Positions 1 to 8,939 of a stretch of DNA of 29,815 bases are shown piece by piece (within the stretch, counting starts at the first letter, position 1; each line of letters opens with the position of its first letter). The DNA is taken from positions 1 through 29,815 of the forward strand of contig CABUIX010000024.1 in the NCBI GenBank assembly GCA_902491795.1, read 5' to 3'. The position numbers and the translations under genes were made by a program. The stretch is from an uncultured Bacteroidales bacterium (GTDB lineage Bacteria > Bacteroidota > Bacteroidia > Bacteroidales > UBA932). A model generated the notes under the pieces. The model searched no databases, was not told where the DNA came from, and saw only the letters and a program-made list of their open reading frames with translations.

Positions 1-56
1 TCAAATCGGGGAATTTACTTTGCCAAAATTCGGGGATTCAAAGTTACTGATTACAA

Positions 57-89
57 TTGTCATATTTTTAAAAATAATTGTTATATTTG
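57..89 (+). promoter_or_regulatory. Bacteroidetes-type promoter of susC
   Basis: A perfect -7 box TATATTTG lies at 82-89 (consensus TAnnTTTG). A partial -33 element, TTG, lies at 57-59, about 22 bp upstream. This predicts a start near 93 and a leader of about 90 nt before susC. Two TCGGGGA direct repeats (6-12 and 30-36) lie just upstream and may be a regulator site. Confidence 0.65.
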
Positions 90-182
90 CAGGCTGTAAA
101 CGTTAAAGTGCCAACCACGTATTTTAGGCGAATGCTTAAGACTATATTAACCAATTATTAACCCAACAAAATCATTCAACAG

Positions 183-3100
183 ATGAAGAATTGTTTTATG
201 GCAGTTTGTGCTGCGCTTCTCCTTGTCATGCTTGGAGCGACCAGCGCATTTGCTCAGCAGTCAATTTCAGGAACTGTTGTTGATGTTACCGGATTGCCGG
301 TCATTGGCGCCAGTGTGATTGAAAAGGCAAACACGAGCAATGGCGTTGTTGTCGACCTTGACGGTAATTTCAGCCTGACTGTTTCTGATGGGGCTACCCT
401 AGTCGTTTCCTGCATCGGTTATGTTGATCAGGAATTCACCGTATCAGCAGGGCAGAGTGTCTACAATGTCACTCTGACTGAAGACAATGAGATGCTTGAG
501 GAAACAGTGGTCATCGGTTATGGTACGGCGAGAGTCCGCGACCTTACCGGTTCCGTCGCCACCGTAAGCTCCGATGATCTCGAGGTTCCTGTTGCCAACG
601 TTGCAGAAGCCCTCCAGGGAAAAATGGCCGGCGTTGTGGTAACGCTGAACGACGGTACTCCCGGTGCTGCTCCCCAGATTCGCGTGCGCGGTTCAAAGTC
701 AATTACCCAGAACAACGACCCTCTGTATATTGTTGACGGATTTCCTGTGGATGATCTGTCATCCGTTCCCGCAGACCAGATCAAGTCAATCAACGTGCTT
801 AAGGATGCTGCCGCGACTGCAATCTACGGTTCACGCGGTGCTGCCGGTGTGGTTCTCGTGACGACAAAGAATGCGCTTGAGGGACAGACGACCGTCTCAT
901 ACAACGGATACGTACAGATAAAGGATTCTTCAAGCAACATCCAGGATGTCCTTGACCCTCTCGATTATCTGAAGTTTACCCTGGGTTATGCGAGGGACTA
1001 CAGTTCCGACATGTACGGCAATATGCTCGACTATTTCGGCATCGGTTCAGCATACGGCAACCACTACGCCGACTATGCGAAGATGTCCACCCACAATTAC
1101 CAGAGAGACCTCTACAAGACGGCCATTGCCCACAGCCACAACCTTACGATAAGCAACGGCAACGACAGGAGCAAGACCATCTTCAACCTCAACTACCTCT
1201 ATGATGACGGTACCATCATCAATACCTACTACAACCGAATCAACGCGTCACTGAAGACCCAGCAGAAGCTGAACGACAGGCTGAATGTAGAGTTCAATCT
1301 CTCTTATGCCTATGTCAATAACCGTGGCGGTTACGGCCGTTCGTCAGGTTCCCTTACAGCCCAGGCCTACAGGTTCAGACCTCTTGAGCCCCTCGGAAAT
1401 GCCAACAATCTCGGCGGTTTCGGTGCAGGAAGTTCCTATGTGGACATGTCTTATGATCCCGTAGAGCTTGCATGGAACGAGGAGAACAACAGCTACTCCC
1501 ACAGATTCCAGGGCATCGCGGCCATAAATTGGAATCCCATCGATGACCTTACCCTGCGTTCCGAAATCGGTCTGCAGAAGAATTTCTCAAAATATGAGAG
1601 ATACAACAAGGGCTACGGAAACGAGACCAACTCTGCATATCTGAGACGCGGCGAGAGCGGTGACCTCCACTGGACCACCACTGCCAGCTACCAGATTCCC
1701 TTCAAGAACGACATCCACCGTGCCGACATCATGATCGGTAATGAAGTCATCAGCGACTCCGGCGAGGACATGTCATTCTATGGATACAGCTATCCCGGCA
1801 ACTTTGACCGCGAGCATACTTTCGCGTTCCTCAACCAGTTCACCCAGGATTATACCTTCGACACGAATTATGAAGTGCCCAACAGGTCAGTTTCTTTCTT
1901 CACCCGTGTCAACTACAGTCTCTATGACAAGTACCTTCTGACCCTCACGTTCCGTGCCGACGGTTCTTCGAAGTTTGCTCCCAACAACCGCTGGGGCTAC
2001 TTCCCTGCAGCTGCGTTCGCATGGCGTCTGAGTGACGAGGAGTTCATGGCTTCAACACAGGACTGGCTCTCAAACCTCAAGGTTCGCCTTTCATGGGGTA
2101 TGAGCGGTTCCGATGCAATCAACGCCAATCTCTGGAGGGAGACCTGGGAGCTTGGAAGCAACACCAACTATACCATTTCCGGCGGACGCGAGAACACCGA
2201 GAACGACTATGGCCAGCCTTATGCTCCGAACAGCATGATGATGAACAATGACCTCAAGTGGGAGACTACCATCAGCCGCAACCTCGGAGTTGACTTCGGA
2301 TTCTTCAACGAGCGCCTTTATGGTACCATCGAAGGCTACTGGACAACAACCAAGGACCTTCTGATGCCTGTTGCGGTCAACTCTTCGACCGGCTATTCTT
2401 ATCAGTACCAGAACATGGGTACCGTTGCAAATACCGGTCTCGAGTTCTCGATCGGAGGTGACATTATCCAGTCAGACGACTTCACCCTGAGTGCGAACTT
2501 CATCTACAACTACAACGTCAACAAGATCATCGACCTCGCCGAGTCGCTTTCCGTAAACACCTATGGACAGTGGGCTTCTTCAGAGGGAACTCCGACTGAC
2601 GGTGAGTTCATCCTCCAGGAGGGAATGGCAATCGGTACAGTAAGGGCATACAAGTATCTCGGATGGTATACAACCGATGACTTCAGCTATGATCCCACCA
2701 CCGGAACCTATACCCTTCTTCCCGGCACTCCCGACATCAACTGCGACTCTTTCTGGACAAGCCTTGGACGCGCTGACGGACAGACTGCTTTCCCTGGAGC
2801 CGCCAAGTGGGAGGATGTTGACGGTGACGGAGTACTCACCGAGGACGATACCTATATCGTAGGTGAGATGACTCCCCGCTCAACAGGTTCGTTCAATCTC
2901 AGCGCACGCTGGAAGAACTGGGATCTCTCCGCAAACTTCAACTATGTGATCGGCGGAATGATCATGAACACCGAGGCGCTCTATTCGTCATACGGCTCAA
3001 AGGACAACCGCTTCGGTGCAAACCGTCTCGCGGCAGTTGCAGACTCCTACACCGCTTACCGCTGGAACAGCGACGGTACACTGGAGTTCGTATCAACTCC

Positions 3101-3446
3101 TGATGAACTTGATGCTCTGAATGCAAACGCCACGATGCACACTCCGGCCTCAATGCGCGGCTTCCTGTTTGACAAATATCTTGAGGATGCTTCATATCTC
3201 CGTCTGAAGAGCCTTACCATCGGCTACACCGTTCCCAGGAATCTTACCAAGAAGATCGGCGTCCAGAATCTGCGAGCATACTTCACCGGAACCAACCTCT
3301 GGACTCTTACCGGATATACCGGACTCAATCCTGAAGTCAACACCAGCAGAACCAGCGGAAGCTACAACTTCCCGACTCCGGGCATTGACCGCAATGCATA
3401 TCCTATGGCCATAGCCTACACGATAGGTCTTAACATCACATTCTAA
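183..3446 (+). CDS. susC: SusC/RagA-family TonB-linked outer membrane transporter
   Basis: This 1087-residue protein has the standard SusC architecture. A signal peptide (about 1-24, cleavage after SAFA) precedes a carboxypeptidase-regulatory-like domain (about 27-100). A TonB-box-like EETVVIGYGT follows at 106-115. Next come the plug domain (about 116-230, with the IRVRG, PLYIVDGFPV and INVLKDAAATAIYGSRG signatures) and a long beta-barrel ending in the aromatic residue F. It should import an oligosaccharide across the outer membrane with TonB energy, paired with the SusD-like lipoprotein encoded 14 nt downstream. Length is normal for the family. No extended N-terminal signalling domain is seen, so anti-sigma coupling is unlikely. 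No sensor or regulator gene lies next to it. The substrate cannot be read from sequence; the nearby GH78, sulfatase and CE15-like genes suggest a rhamnose- and uronate-containing polymer (inference). Confidence 0.96.
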   Translation: MKNCFMAVCAALLLVMLGATSAFAQQSISGTVVDVTGLPVIGASVIEKANTSNGVVVDLDGNFSLTVSDGATLVVSCIGYVDQEFTVSAGQSVYNVTLTEDNEMLEETVVIGYGTARVRDLTGSVATVSSDDLEVPVANVAEALQGKMAGVVVTLNDGTPGAAPQIRVRGSKSITQNNDPLYIVDGFPVDDLSSVPADQIKSINVLKDAAATAIYGSRGAAGVVLVTTKNALEGQTTVSYNGYVQIKDSSSNIQDVLDPLDYLKFTLGYARDYSSDMYGNMLDYFGIGSAYGNHYADYAKMSTHNYQRDLYKTAIAHSHNLTISNGNDRSKTIFNLNYLYDDGTIINTYYNRINASLKTQQKLNDRLNVEFNLSYAYVNNRGGYGRSSGSLTAQAYRFRPLEPLGNANNLGGFGAGSSYVDMSYDPVELAWNEENNSYSHRFQGIAAINWNPIDDLTLRSEIGLQKNFSKYERYNKGYGNETNSAYLRRGESGDLHWTTTASYQIPFKNDIHRADIMIGNEVISDSGEDMSFYGYSYPGNFDREHTFAFLNQFTQDYTFDTNYEVPNRSVSFFTRVNYSLYDKYLLTLTFRADGSSKFAPNNRWGYFPAAAFAWRLSDEEFMASTQDWLSNLKVRLSWGMSGSDAINANLWRETWELGSNTNYTISGGRENTENDYGQPYAPNSMMMNNDLKWETTISRNLGVDFGFFNERLYGTIEGYWTTTKDLLMPVAVNSSTGYSYQYQNMGTVANTGLEFSIGGDIIQSDDFTLSANFIYNYNVNKIIDLAESLSVNTYGQWASSEGTPTDGEFILQEGMAIGTVRAYKYLGWYTTDDFSYDPTTGTYTLLPGTPDINCDSFWTSLGRADGQTAFPGAAKWEDVDGDGVLTEDDTYIVGEMTPRSTGSFNLSARWKNWDLSANFNYVIGGMIMNTEALYSSYGSKDNRFGANRLAAVADSYTAYRWNSDGTLEFVSTPDELDALNANATMHTPASMRGFLFDKYLEDASYLRLKSLTIGYTVPRNLTKKIGVQNLRAYFTGTNLWTLTGYTGLNPEVNTSRTSGSYNFPTPGIDRNAYPMAIAYTIGLNITF

Positions 3447-3460
3447 TTAGGCATATCCAA

Positions 3461-5674
3461 ATGAAAAATATATTTAAAACCATTCTTGCCCTTTCTGCGG
3501 GCGTAGCAGCGGTTTCCTGTGCCAATCAGCTTGAGACGAGCAGCCCTTCCGTGGTTGATTCGGAATTCGTGTTCTCGAGCTTCGAGACAGGGAAGAGTGT
3601 CATGCTGGGTGCTTACAACAACTACATCGGCATAGTGAACAACGGACCGACCGTCAATCTTGAGGGAATCGGCTCAGACACTGAAAGAGCATCCGTGGGT
3701 CTCATTGCCGACCTTGTGGGCGCTTCTCAGCTTTACGGTGGCCCCGCTTCCTATGAAGTCGAGGCATTCAACATCAATACTTTCAACTATTGGGGCACCT
3801 ATTACAGGACTATTGCCCTGTGCAACCAGGTCATCTACAACATCAAGAATCTTGAAAATTACAATGACCTGATCGCAACTGCTCCCAACGACTGGACCGA
3901 CCTGCTCGGACAGGCTTACGCCCTGCGTGCAACCCAGTACTATGACATGGCCCGCCAGTACGGTGATGTCATCTACATGACTGAGAATGAGGTAGGACAG
4001 GACATTACCACCCTTACCAACAGAGACTATATCATCGAGAAGGAGATCGAGAACCTGATGTGGGTGGAGCCCATGATGTACGAGATTGGCAAGAACGGCC
4101 ACATGCCGGACCAGATGACCAGAAACTATGTTGACGGTCTCATCGGCCGCCTCTGCTTCATGGAGGCCGGATATGCCACACGCCGTACCGATCTTGGGGC
4201 TGAATTCTACAAGGATGCGGACGGAAATGTCATCACATTTGATGTTTGGGGTACTGATGATGCCCGCAAGGCACAGTACGGACGCCGCACGGACTGGCAG
4301 AAATTCTATACCATGGCTCTGCCTTATCTTGAGAGGGCAGTAAAAGAGCTCGGCGGAGCCAGCCTGACCACGGTTGATCCCCGCTCCGACAAGCAGGGAC
4401 GTACCTACGGTAATCCTTACCAGTATTATTTTGACCAGGTTACCAAGCAGGTGATGCCTGCAGAGAGCGTATACGAAGTGACAATGAAGCAGGACGGAGG
4501 CGGTTCCCGCATTGCATACAACTGGGGACGCGGATCCAACGGCGGATCTCCCGCTTATCCTCCCAAGTCAAATGCGCAGATCTGCACTTATCCTGATGTC
4601 TTCTACGGAATGTTCGATCCTGCCGACATGCGTCGTGACGTGTCCTGCACGGTGACCGGTTCGACCGGAAACGGTGCCGAGGTGATGAACAACTTCTCAC
4701 TCTCCAACCGTATCACCGGAGGTATCGGCATGAACAAGTATGACCTTAACCGCCAGGAGACTCCCGATACGCGCCAGCTCTATTCAGGAATCAACTATGT
4801 GCTGATGCGCCAGTCAGACATCATCCTGATGCTTGCCGAGGCCTATGCCCAGACAGGAAACAACGGTGCAGCCGAGACTGAACTGCGCAAGGTTCACAAC
4901 CGTGCATTCCCCGATGATGTTGAGGACGACAAATATTCCGAGCTTCTCGCGAAGTTCAGCGGAAGCGAAAATCCTGTGCTTGAAGCCATCTATGAGGAGC
5001 GCAAGCTCGAGTTCGTCGGAGAGGACAGGCGCCGTTGGGACCTCGTCCGTACCGGCAAGCTCCCCGAGGTTGCCGTTGAGTTCAGAAAGCAGCTTGTTGA
5101 CGGCATCGCTGAGATGAAGACCAACGGCTACATCCAGTACGAGAACGGCAACCAGTTCCCTGCCTATGTCTGGACAAAACTCGTTGACGCCAAGTCAATG
5201 CTGGGATACAGGCTCACCATGCAGACTCCTGAAGATGTTCTTGCAGGTGATCCCACGAGTGACGAGTATGCACTGCTTGTTCCCGGTTGGAGAGGACAGC
5301 ATGATGACTGGGCTTCAGTTGCAGTTGCCAACGGTGCGGACGCTTCTGCAGTTACCGCAGGCGACAACACCAACCTTGCAATCATCGGACTGTTTGAATA
5401 CATCGATCCCTCATCAGCTGAGGCTGCCGCACTTGAGGCAAGAGGCTACCAGAAGACGAACTGGGGCGTTCTTACCTACAACAGCGTCAATGCCGACACC
5501 GGAGAGATCTATACCGATGCGGCACGCGAGGCTCAGTGGGGAAGCGAGTTCATGGTCGGATACTCCGATGAGGACTATGCAGCCAAGAAGGCTCCCATCT
5601 ACCTTATCCCCATGCAGCAGAGTGTCTGCCTGACCACTGGCCTGACCAACGGATACGGATTCAAGAGCAAATAA
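3461..5674 (+). CDS. susD: SusD/RagB-family surface glycan-binding lipoprotein
   Basis: A 737-residue lipoprotein. The signal peptide ends in AAVSC with the lipidated Cys at residue 20. Family signatures include LGQAYALRATQYYDMARQYG in the TPR-rich region and KLEFVGEDRRRWDLVRTGKL near residues 513-533. The C-terminal PIYLIPM segment is near residue 712. It forms the lid on the SusC partner encoded just upstream, in the same operon, and binds the oligosaccharide outside the cell. It is long for a SusD (commonly about 500-650 residues). The extra length lies between DLVRTGKL and PIYLIPM, where about 185 residues replace a usually shorter linker. A strong terminator follows the stop codon, so the transcriptional unit is probably susCD alone. 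Confidence 0.95.
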   Translation: MKNIFKTILALSAGVAAVSCANQLETSSPSVVDSEFVFSSFETGKSVMLGAYNNYIGIVNNGPTVNLEGIGSDTERASVGLIADLVGASQLYGGPASYEVEAFNINTFNYWGTYYRTIALCNQVIYNIKNLENYNDLIATAPNDWTDLLGQAYALRATQYYDMARQYGDVIYMTENEVGQDITTLTNRDYIIEKEIENLMWVEPMMYEIGKNGHMPDQMTRNYVDGLIGRLCFMEAGYATRRTDLGAEFYKDADGNVITFDVWGTDDARKAQYGRRTDWQKFYTMALPYLERAVKELGGASLTTVDPRSDKQGRTYGNPYQYYFDQVTKQVMPAESVYEVTMKQDGGGSRIAYNWGRGSNGGSPAYPPKSNAQICTYPDVFYGMFDPADMRRDVSCTVTGSTGNGAEVMNNFSLSNRITGGIGMNKYDLNRQETPDTRQLYSGINYVLMRQSDIILMLAEAYAQTGNNGAAETELRKVHNRAFPDDVEDDKYSELLAKFSGSENPVLEAIYEERKLEFVGEDRRRWDLVRTGKLPEVAVEFRKQLVDGIAEMKTNGYIQYENGNQFPAYVWTKLVDAKSMLGYRLTMQTPEDVLAGDPTSDEYALLVPGWRGQHDDWASVAVANGADASAVTAGDNTNLAIIGLFEYIDPSSAEAAALEARGYQKTNWGVLTYNSVNADTGEIYTDAAREAQWGSEFMVGYSDEDYAAKKAPIYLIPMQQSVCLTTGLTNGYGFKSK

Positions 5675-5699
5675 CCGCTGATTCCCTATACTTCTTGAT

Positions 5700-5736
5700 G
5701 AAGACCGGCACTCTCTGCCGGTCTTCTTTTGTTTTT
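5700..5736 (+). terminator. Rho-independent terminator after susD
   Basis: A perfect 11-bp stem, GAAGACCGGCA (5700-5710) with TGCCGGTCTTC (5716-5726), has a 5-nt loop and is followed by TTTTGTTTTT. It ends the susCD transcript 25 nt after the stop codon. Its T-tract overlaps the presumed -33 element of the riboflavin promoter. Confidence 0.92.
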
Positions 5737-5756
5737 GGGGATAATTCGTATATTTG
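5728..5756 (+). promoter_or_regulatory. Promoter of the riboflavin operon
   Basis: A perfect -7 box TATATTTG lies at 5749-5756. A TTTG at 5728-5731 gives a 17-bp spacer, slightly short for a Bacteroidetes -33 element. The predicted start near 5760-5763 is only a few nucleotides before the FMN aptamer, so nearly the whole leader is riboswitch. Confidence 0.75.
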
Positions 5757-5767
5757 CAGTTGCACAA

Positions 5768-5880
5768 TTCTCAGGGCAGGGTGAAATTCCCTACCGGCGG
5801 TGACAGTCCGCGACTCCCTGGCGACAGGGACTGAACCGGTGAAATTCCGGTACCGACGGTACAGTCCGGATGGAAGAGAA
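5768..5880 (+). promoter_or_regulatory. FMN riboswitch (RFN element)
   Basis: The conserved RFN blocks appear in order: CAGGGTGAAATTCCC (about 5778-5792), ACCGGCGGTGACAGTCCGCG, CCGGTGAAATTCCGG, and ACCGACGGTACAGTCCGGAT, ending in GGAAGAGAA. P1 forms between TTCTC (5768-5772) and GAGAA (5876-5880). It senses FMN and controls ribD-ribE-ribBA-ribH. The ribD ATG is only 5 nt past the P1 3' strand, and that strand includes the only purine-rich candidate ribosome-binding sequence. There is no space for a separate expression platform or terminator hairpin, so direct occlusion of translation start by P1 is the simplest mechanism (inference). Confidence 0.96.
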
Positions 5881-5885
5881 ACATT

Positions 5886-7010
5886 ATGTGGACACGCGAA
5901 GATATTGAATTCATGCGCAGAGCCATAACGCTCGCGCAAAGGGGAGAGGGCGCAGTAAACCCCAATCCCATGGTAGGTGCCGTCATCGTCAAGGACGGCC
6001 GTGTGCTGGCCGAGGGCTGGCACAGAAAGTACGGCGGACTTCACGCCGAGACAGATGCACTTTCTTCTTGCAGTGCAGACCTTTCAGGAGCTGTAATGTA
6101 TGTGACGCTTGAGCCCTGCTGCCACCACGGCAAGCAGCCGCCGTGTACCGATGCCATCATCCGTGCAGGGATTTCGAGGGTCGTTGCAGGAATGACGGAT
6201 CCGAATCCTCTGGTCGCAGGCAAGGGCATTGAAATTTTGAGAAACAGCGGGATAAGGGTCGAAACGGGGCTTCTTGAGTCAGAAATCAGACGGCAGAACA
6301 GGGTTTTCGTCAAATTCATCACGCAGCATCGTCCGTGGGTGGTGCTCAAATGGGCCATGACACTCGACGGAAAAGTCGCTGCGGCGTCAGGTGATTCAAG
6401 GTGGGTTAGTGGAGAGGAATCCAGACATCTTGTGCACGAATTGCGCGGGAGATGCATGGCCGTGGCTGCCGGCATCGGAACTGTAGCGGCCGACAACCCC
6501 ATGCTCAACTGCCGTATCGAAGGCATGCGCCAGCCTCTCAGGATTGCTGTCGATTCCAGGGCTTCTATCTCAACGGATTCGGATTTCGTCCTGTCGGCCG
6601 GTGAGTTTCCGGCAATGCTGGTACATACCGGAGCGGCTGATTCCGCAAAACTGCAGACCTTGCGTGCGGCCGGAGTGCGAACGCTGGAATGCCCGTCCTC
6701 TCCTGACGGACACGTCAATCTTTCAGTAATGCTGGACAGACTTGGGGCCGAAGGCATTGATTCCATTCTGGTCGAAGGAGGTCCCGGACTGAACTGGAGT
6801 TTTCTTGATTCCGGTCTCGCTGACGAGTTCTACATTTTTGCAGCGCCGAAACTTGTCGGCGGCAGGGCCGCTCCCGGACCGGTCGGCGGTGCCGGCATAC
6901 AGAAGATGTCCGGGGCTCTTCCGCTGGAGATTGATTCAGTCTCCCGTTGCGGAGAGGATATTCTCATTCACGCATTTCCGAAAAACGCCGGATCATGTTT
7001 ACAGGAATAA
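5886..7010 (+). CDS. ribD: RibD, bifunctional diaminohydroxyphosphoribosylaminopyrimidine deaminase / 5-amino-6-(5-phosphoribosylamino)uracil reductase
   Basis: The 374-residue protein catalyses steps 2 and 3 of riboflavin synthesis in the cytoplasm. The N-terminal deaminase (about 1-145) carries the zinc motif HAE (H53, catalytic E55) and PCC with C78 and C87 as the other zinc ligands. The C-terminal reductase (about 150-365) begins with PWVVLKWAMTLDGK and contains the ILVEGGPGLNWSFL nucleotide-binding region. Length matches the family. It is the first gene after the FMN riboswitch, with the start codon 5 nt past the aptamer. Its 3' end overlaps the start of ribE by 16 nt, implying translational coupling. 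Confidence 0.97.
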   Translation: MWTREDIEFMRRAITLAQRGEGAVNPNPMVGAVIVKDGRVLAEGWHRKYGGLHAETDALSSCSADLSGAVMYVTLEPCCHHGKQPPCTDAIIRAGISRVVAGMTDPNPLVAGKGIEILRNSGIRVETGLLESEIRRQNRVFVKFITQHRPWVVLKWAMTLDGKVAAASGDSRWVSGEESRHLVHELRGRCMAVAAGIGTVAADNPMLNCRIEGMRQPLRIAVDSRASISTDSDFVLSAGEFPAMLVHTGAADSAKLQTLRAAGVRTLECPSSPDGHVNLSVMLDRLGAEGIDSILVEGGPGLNWSFLDSGLADEFYIFAAPKLVGGRAAPGPVGGAGIQKMSGALPLEIDSVSRCGEDILIHAFPKNAGSCLQE

Positions 7011-7666
7011 CAGAAGAAACAGGTACTGTGCTCTCGGTACGCGGCAGCGCGTCCGGAGTCAAGATCGACATCAGCGCGGCGAGAGTGCTGGAGGGAACAT
7101 CCTCCGGCGACAGCATCGCAGTGAACGGAGTCTGCCTGACTGTGGAGCCTGGAAAAGGACATTTTACTGCCGATGCCATGCCCGAAACCTTGAGGCGCAC
7201 ATCGCTCTATGGCCTGCGCCCCGGATCCAAGGTCAATCTGGAAAGGGCCGTTCAGGCTGGCGGCCGTCTGGGAGGCCATATCGTGACCGGACACGTGGAT
7301 GCATGCGGCAAGGTCCTTTCCGTCTCGGCCGACGGAATCGCAAGGCGGCTCAGGGTGGAAGTGCCACGTGAAGTTTCGAGGTATATCGCTGTAAAGGGCT
7401 CAGTAGCGCTTGACGGCGTGAGCCTTACGGTGGTTGCCGCCGATTCCTGCAGTCTGGAAGTTTCACTTATCCCTCATACTTTGGGGACAACCACGCTCGG
7501 GCTCCTGAATCCAGGGAATCCGGTGAATGTCGAGGTAGATGTGCTTGCCCGGTATGTAGAGAGGCTTTTTCATGGCTCTTTCCCCGGGAACGCTGAAGCC
7601 GTTGAACCGGAAGCGGGGAGAGGAAGCGGCCTTACGTTTGATTTTTTGACAAAAAACGGATTTTGA
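6995..7666 (+). CDS. ribE: Riboflavin synthase alpha subunit
   Basis: Dismutates two molecules of 6,7-dimethyl-8-ribityllumazine into riboflavin and the pyrimidine precursor. The 223-residue product has the two lumazine-binding repeats of the family. The first starts at MFTGITEETG and contains AVNGVCLTV; the second contains GHIVTGHVD and ALDGVSLTVV. The frame is open further upstream, but the family's invariant MFTGI start fixes the ATG at 6995, inside the 3' end of ribD (16-nt overlap). An extra C-terminal tail of about 25 residues (after YVERLF) is not part of the repeats. The next gene, ribBA, starts 9 nt after the stop. Confidence 0.96.
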   Translation: MFTGITEETGTVLSVRGSASGVKIDISAARVLEGTSSGDSIAVNGVCLTVEPGKGHFTADAMPETLRRTSLYGLRPGSKVNLERAVQAGGRLGGHIVTGHVDACGKVLSVSADGIARRLRVEVPREVSRYIAVKGSVALDGVSLTVVAADSCSLEVSLIPHTLGTTTLGLLNPGNPVNVEVDVLARYVERLFHGSFPGNAEAVEPEAGRGSGLTFDFLTKNGF

Positions 7667-7675
7667 GAAAACATC

Positions 7676-8935
7676 ATGCAAGATTATAGATTCAATACTG
7701 TGGAGGAAGTCCTGTCCGAACTGCGGCAGGGAAGGATTGTCGTCGTGCTTGACGGCGACGAGAGGGAAAATGAGGGCGATCTTGTCTGTGCGGCAAGATA
7801 TGCCGATACCGCCAACGTGTATTTCATGGCAAGTTTCGGCAAAGGGCTGATATGCATGCCTTTGGGCCGCAGCCTGGCATCCAGGCTGAACCTGCCTCCC
7901 ATGACCGCAAGCAACACGGACAACCACTGCACGGCCTTTACCGTCTCTATAGACCATGTTTCTACAGGTACGGGAATATCTGCCGAGGAAAGATCGATTA
8001 CTGCCCGCATGTGTGCGGATCCTGCCTCCTCTCCGGAGGATTTCCGCCGGCCCGGCCACATGTTTCCGCTTGTGGCTGTTCCTGGAGGGGTGCTTGAACG
8101 TCCAGGCCATACGGAGGCAACCGTTGATCTGATGCGTCTGGCCGGCTTGGAGGAATGCGGACTCTGTTGTGAGATAATGGGTGATGACGGCCTGATGATG
8201 CGTGCCGGAGACCTGTCTGCCTTTGCGGAAAAGCACGGACTGGCAATAATCAGGGTTGAGGACATCGTCCGGTACAGGAAGCTCACCGAGAAATGGATGG
8301 AAAGGGTGACCGAGGCCGAACTGCCTACCAGATACGGGAATTTCCGGATATTCGGATATGTGGACCGCATCAGCGGAGCACATCATCTTGCGTTGGTCAA
8401 GGGCGATGTCTCCGACGGAGAGCCTGTGCTGTGCAGGATGCATTCCGAATGCCTTACAGGTGACGTTTTCGGATCGATGCGCTGTGACTGCGGAGAACAA
8501 TTGGCCGAAGCCATGAGGCGCATCGAAAAGGCCGGGAGGGGAGTCCTGCTCTACCTGCGTCAGGAAGGCAGGGGCATAGGTCTGATCAACAAGCTGAGAG
8601 CCTATGAACTGCAGGAGCAGGGTATGGACACTGTCGAGGCCAATCTGGCCCTTGGATTCAAGGCGGATCTCAGGGATTATGGTGCCGGAGCTGCAATGCT
8701 GTCTGATCTCGGAGTGAGAAAGCTGCGTCTGATGACCAACAATCCGATGAAGATCGGAGGTCTGGAAGATTATGGCATCAGTATCGTCAGCCGCGAGCCT
8801 ATAGAGATGGAATGCAACGGCCGGAACGATGCATATATGTACACGAAATACCGCAAGATGGGGCATCTGCTCCATTTTGGGGATGAGCGCGGAACATCCG
8901 GGAATGACGGAAGAACAACTGATAAACAAATATGA
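7676..8935 (+). CDS. ribBA: RibBA, bifunctional 3,4-dihydroxy-2-butanone-4-phosphate synthase / GTP cyclohydrolase II
   Basis: A 419-residue fusion supplying both committed precursors of riboflavin. The N-terminal RibB half (about 1-202) has the acidic DGDERENEGD loop (26-35) and RPGHTEATVD (142-151), and converts ribulose-5-phosphate to dihydroxybutanone phosphate. The C-terminal RibA half (about 210-402) opens GTP. It has the zinc motif C259-X10-C270-X-C272, the RQEGRGIGL nucleotide loop (295-303) and the TNNP motif. The key residues of both halves are visible, so both activities are probably intact. The gene sits mid-operon, 9 nt after ribE and 4 nt before ribH. Confidence 0.97.
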   Translation: MQDYRFNTVEEVLSELRQGRIVVVLDGDERENEGDLVCAARYADTANVYFMASFGKGLICMPLGRSLASRLNLPPMTASNTDNHCTAFTVSIDHVSTGTGISAEERSITARMCADPASSPEDFRRPGHMFPLVAVPGGVLERPGHTEATVDLMRLAGLEECGLCCEIMGDDGLMMRAGDLSAFAEKHGLAIIRVEDIVRYRKLTEKWMERVTEAELPTRYGNFRIFGYVDRISGAHHLALVKGDVSDGEPVLCRMHSECLTGDVFGSMRCDCGEQLAEAMRRIEKAGRGVLLYLRQEGRGIGLINKLRAYELQEQGMDTVEANLALGFKADLRDYGAGAAMLSDLGVRKLRLMTNNPMKIGGLEDYGISIVSREPIEMECNGRNDAYMYTKYRKMGHLLHFGDERGTSGNDGRTTDKQI

Positions 8936-8939
8936 TACA

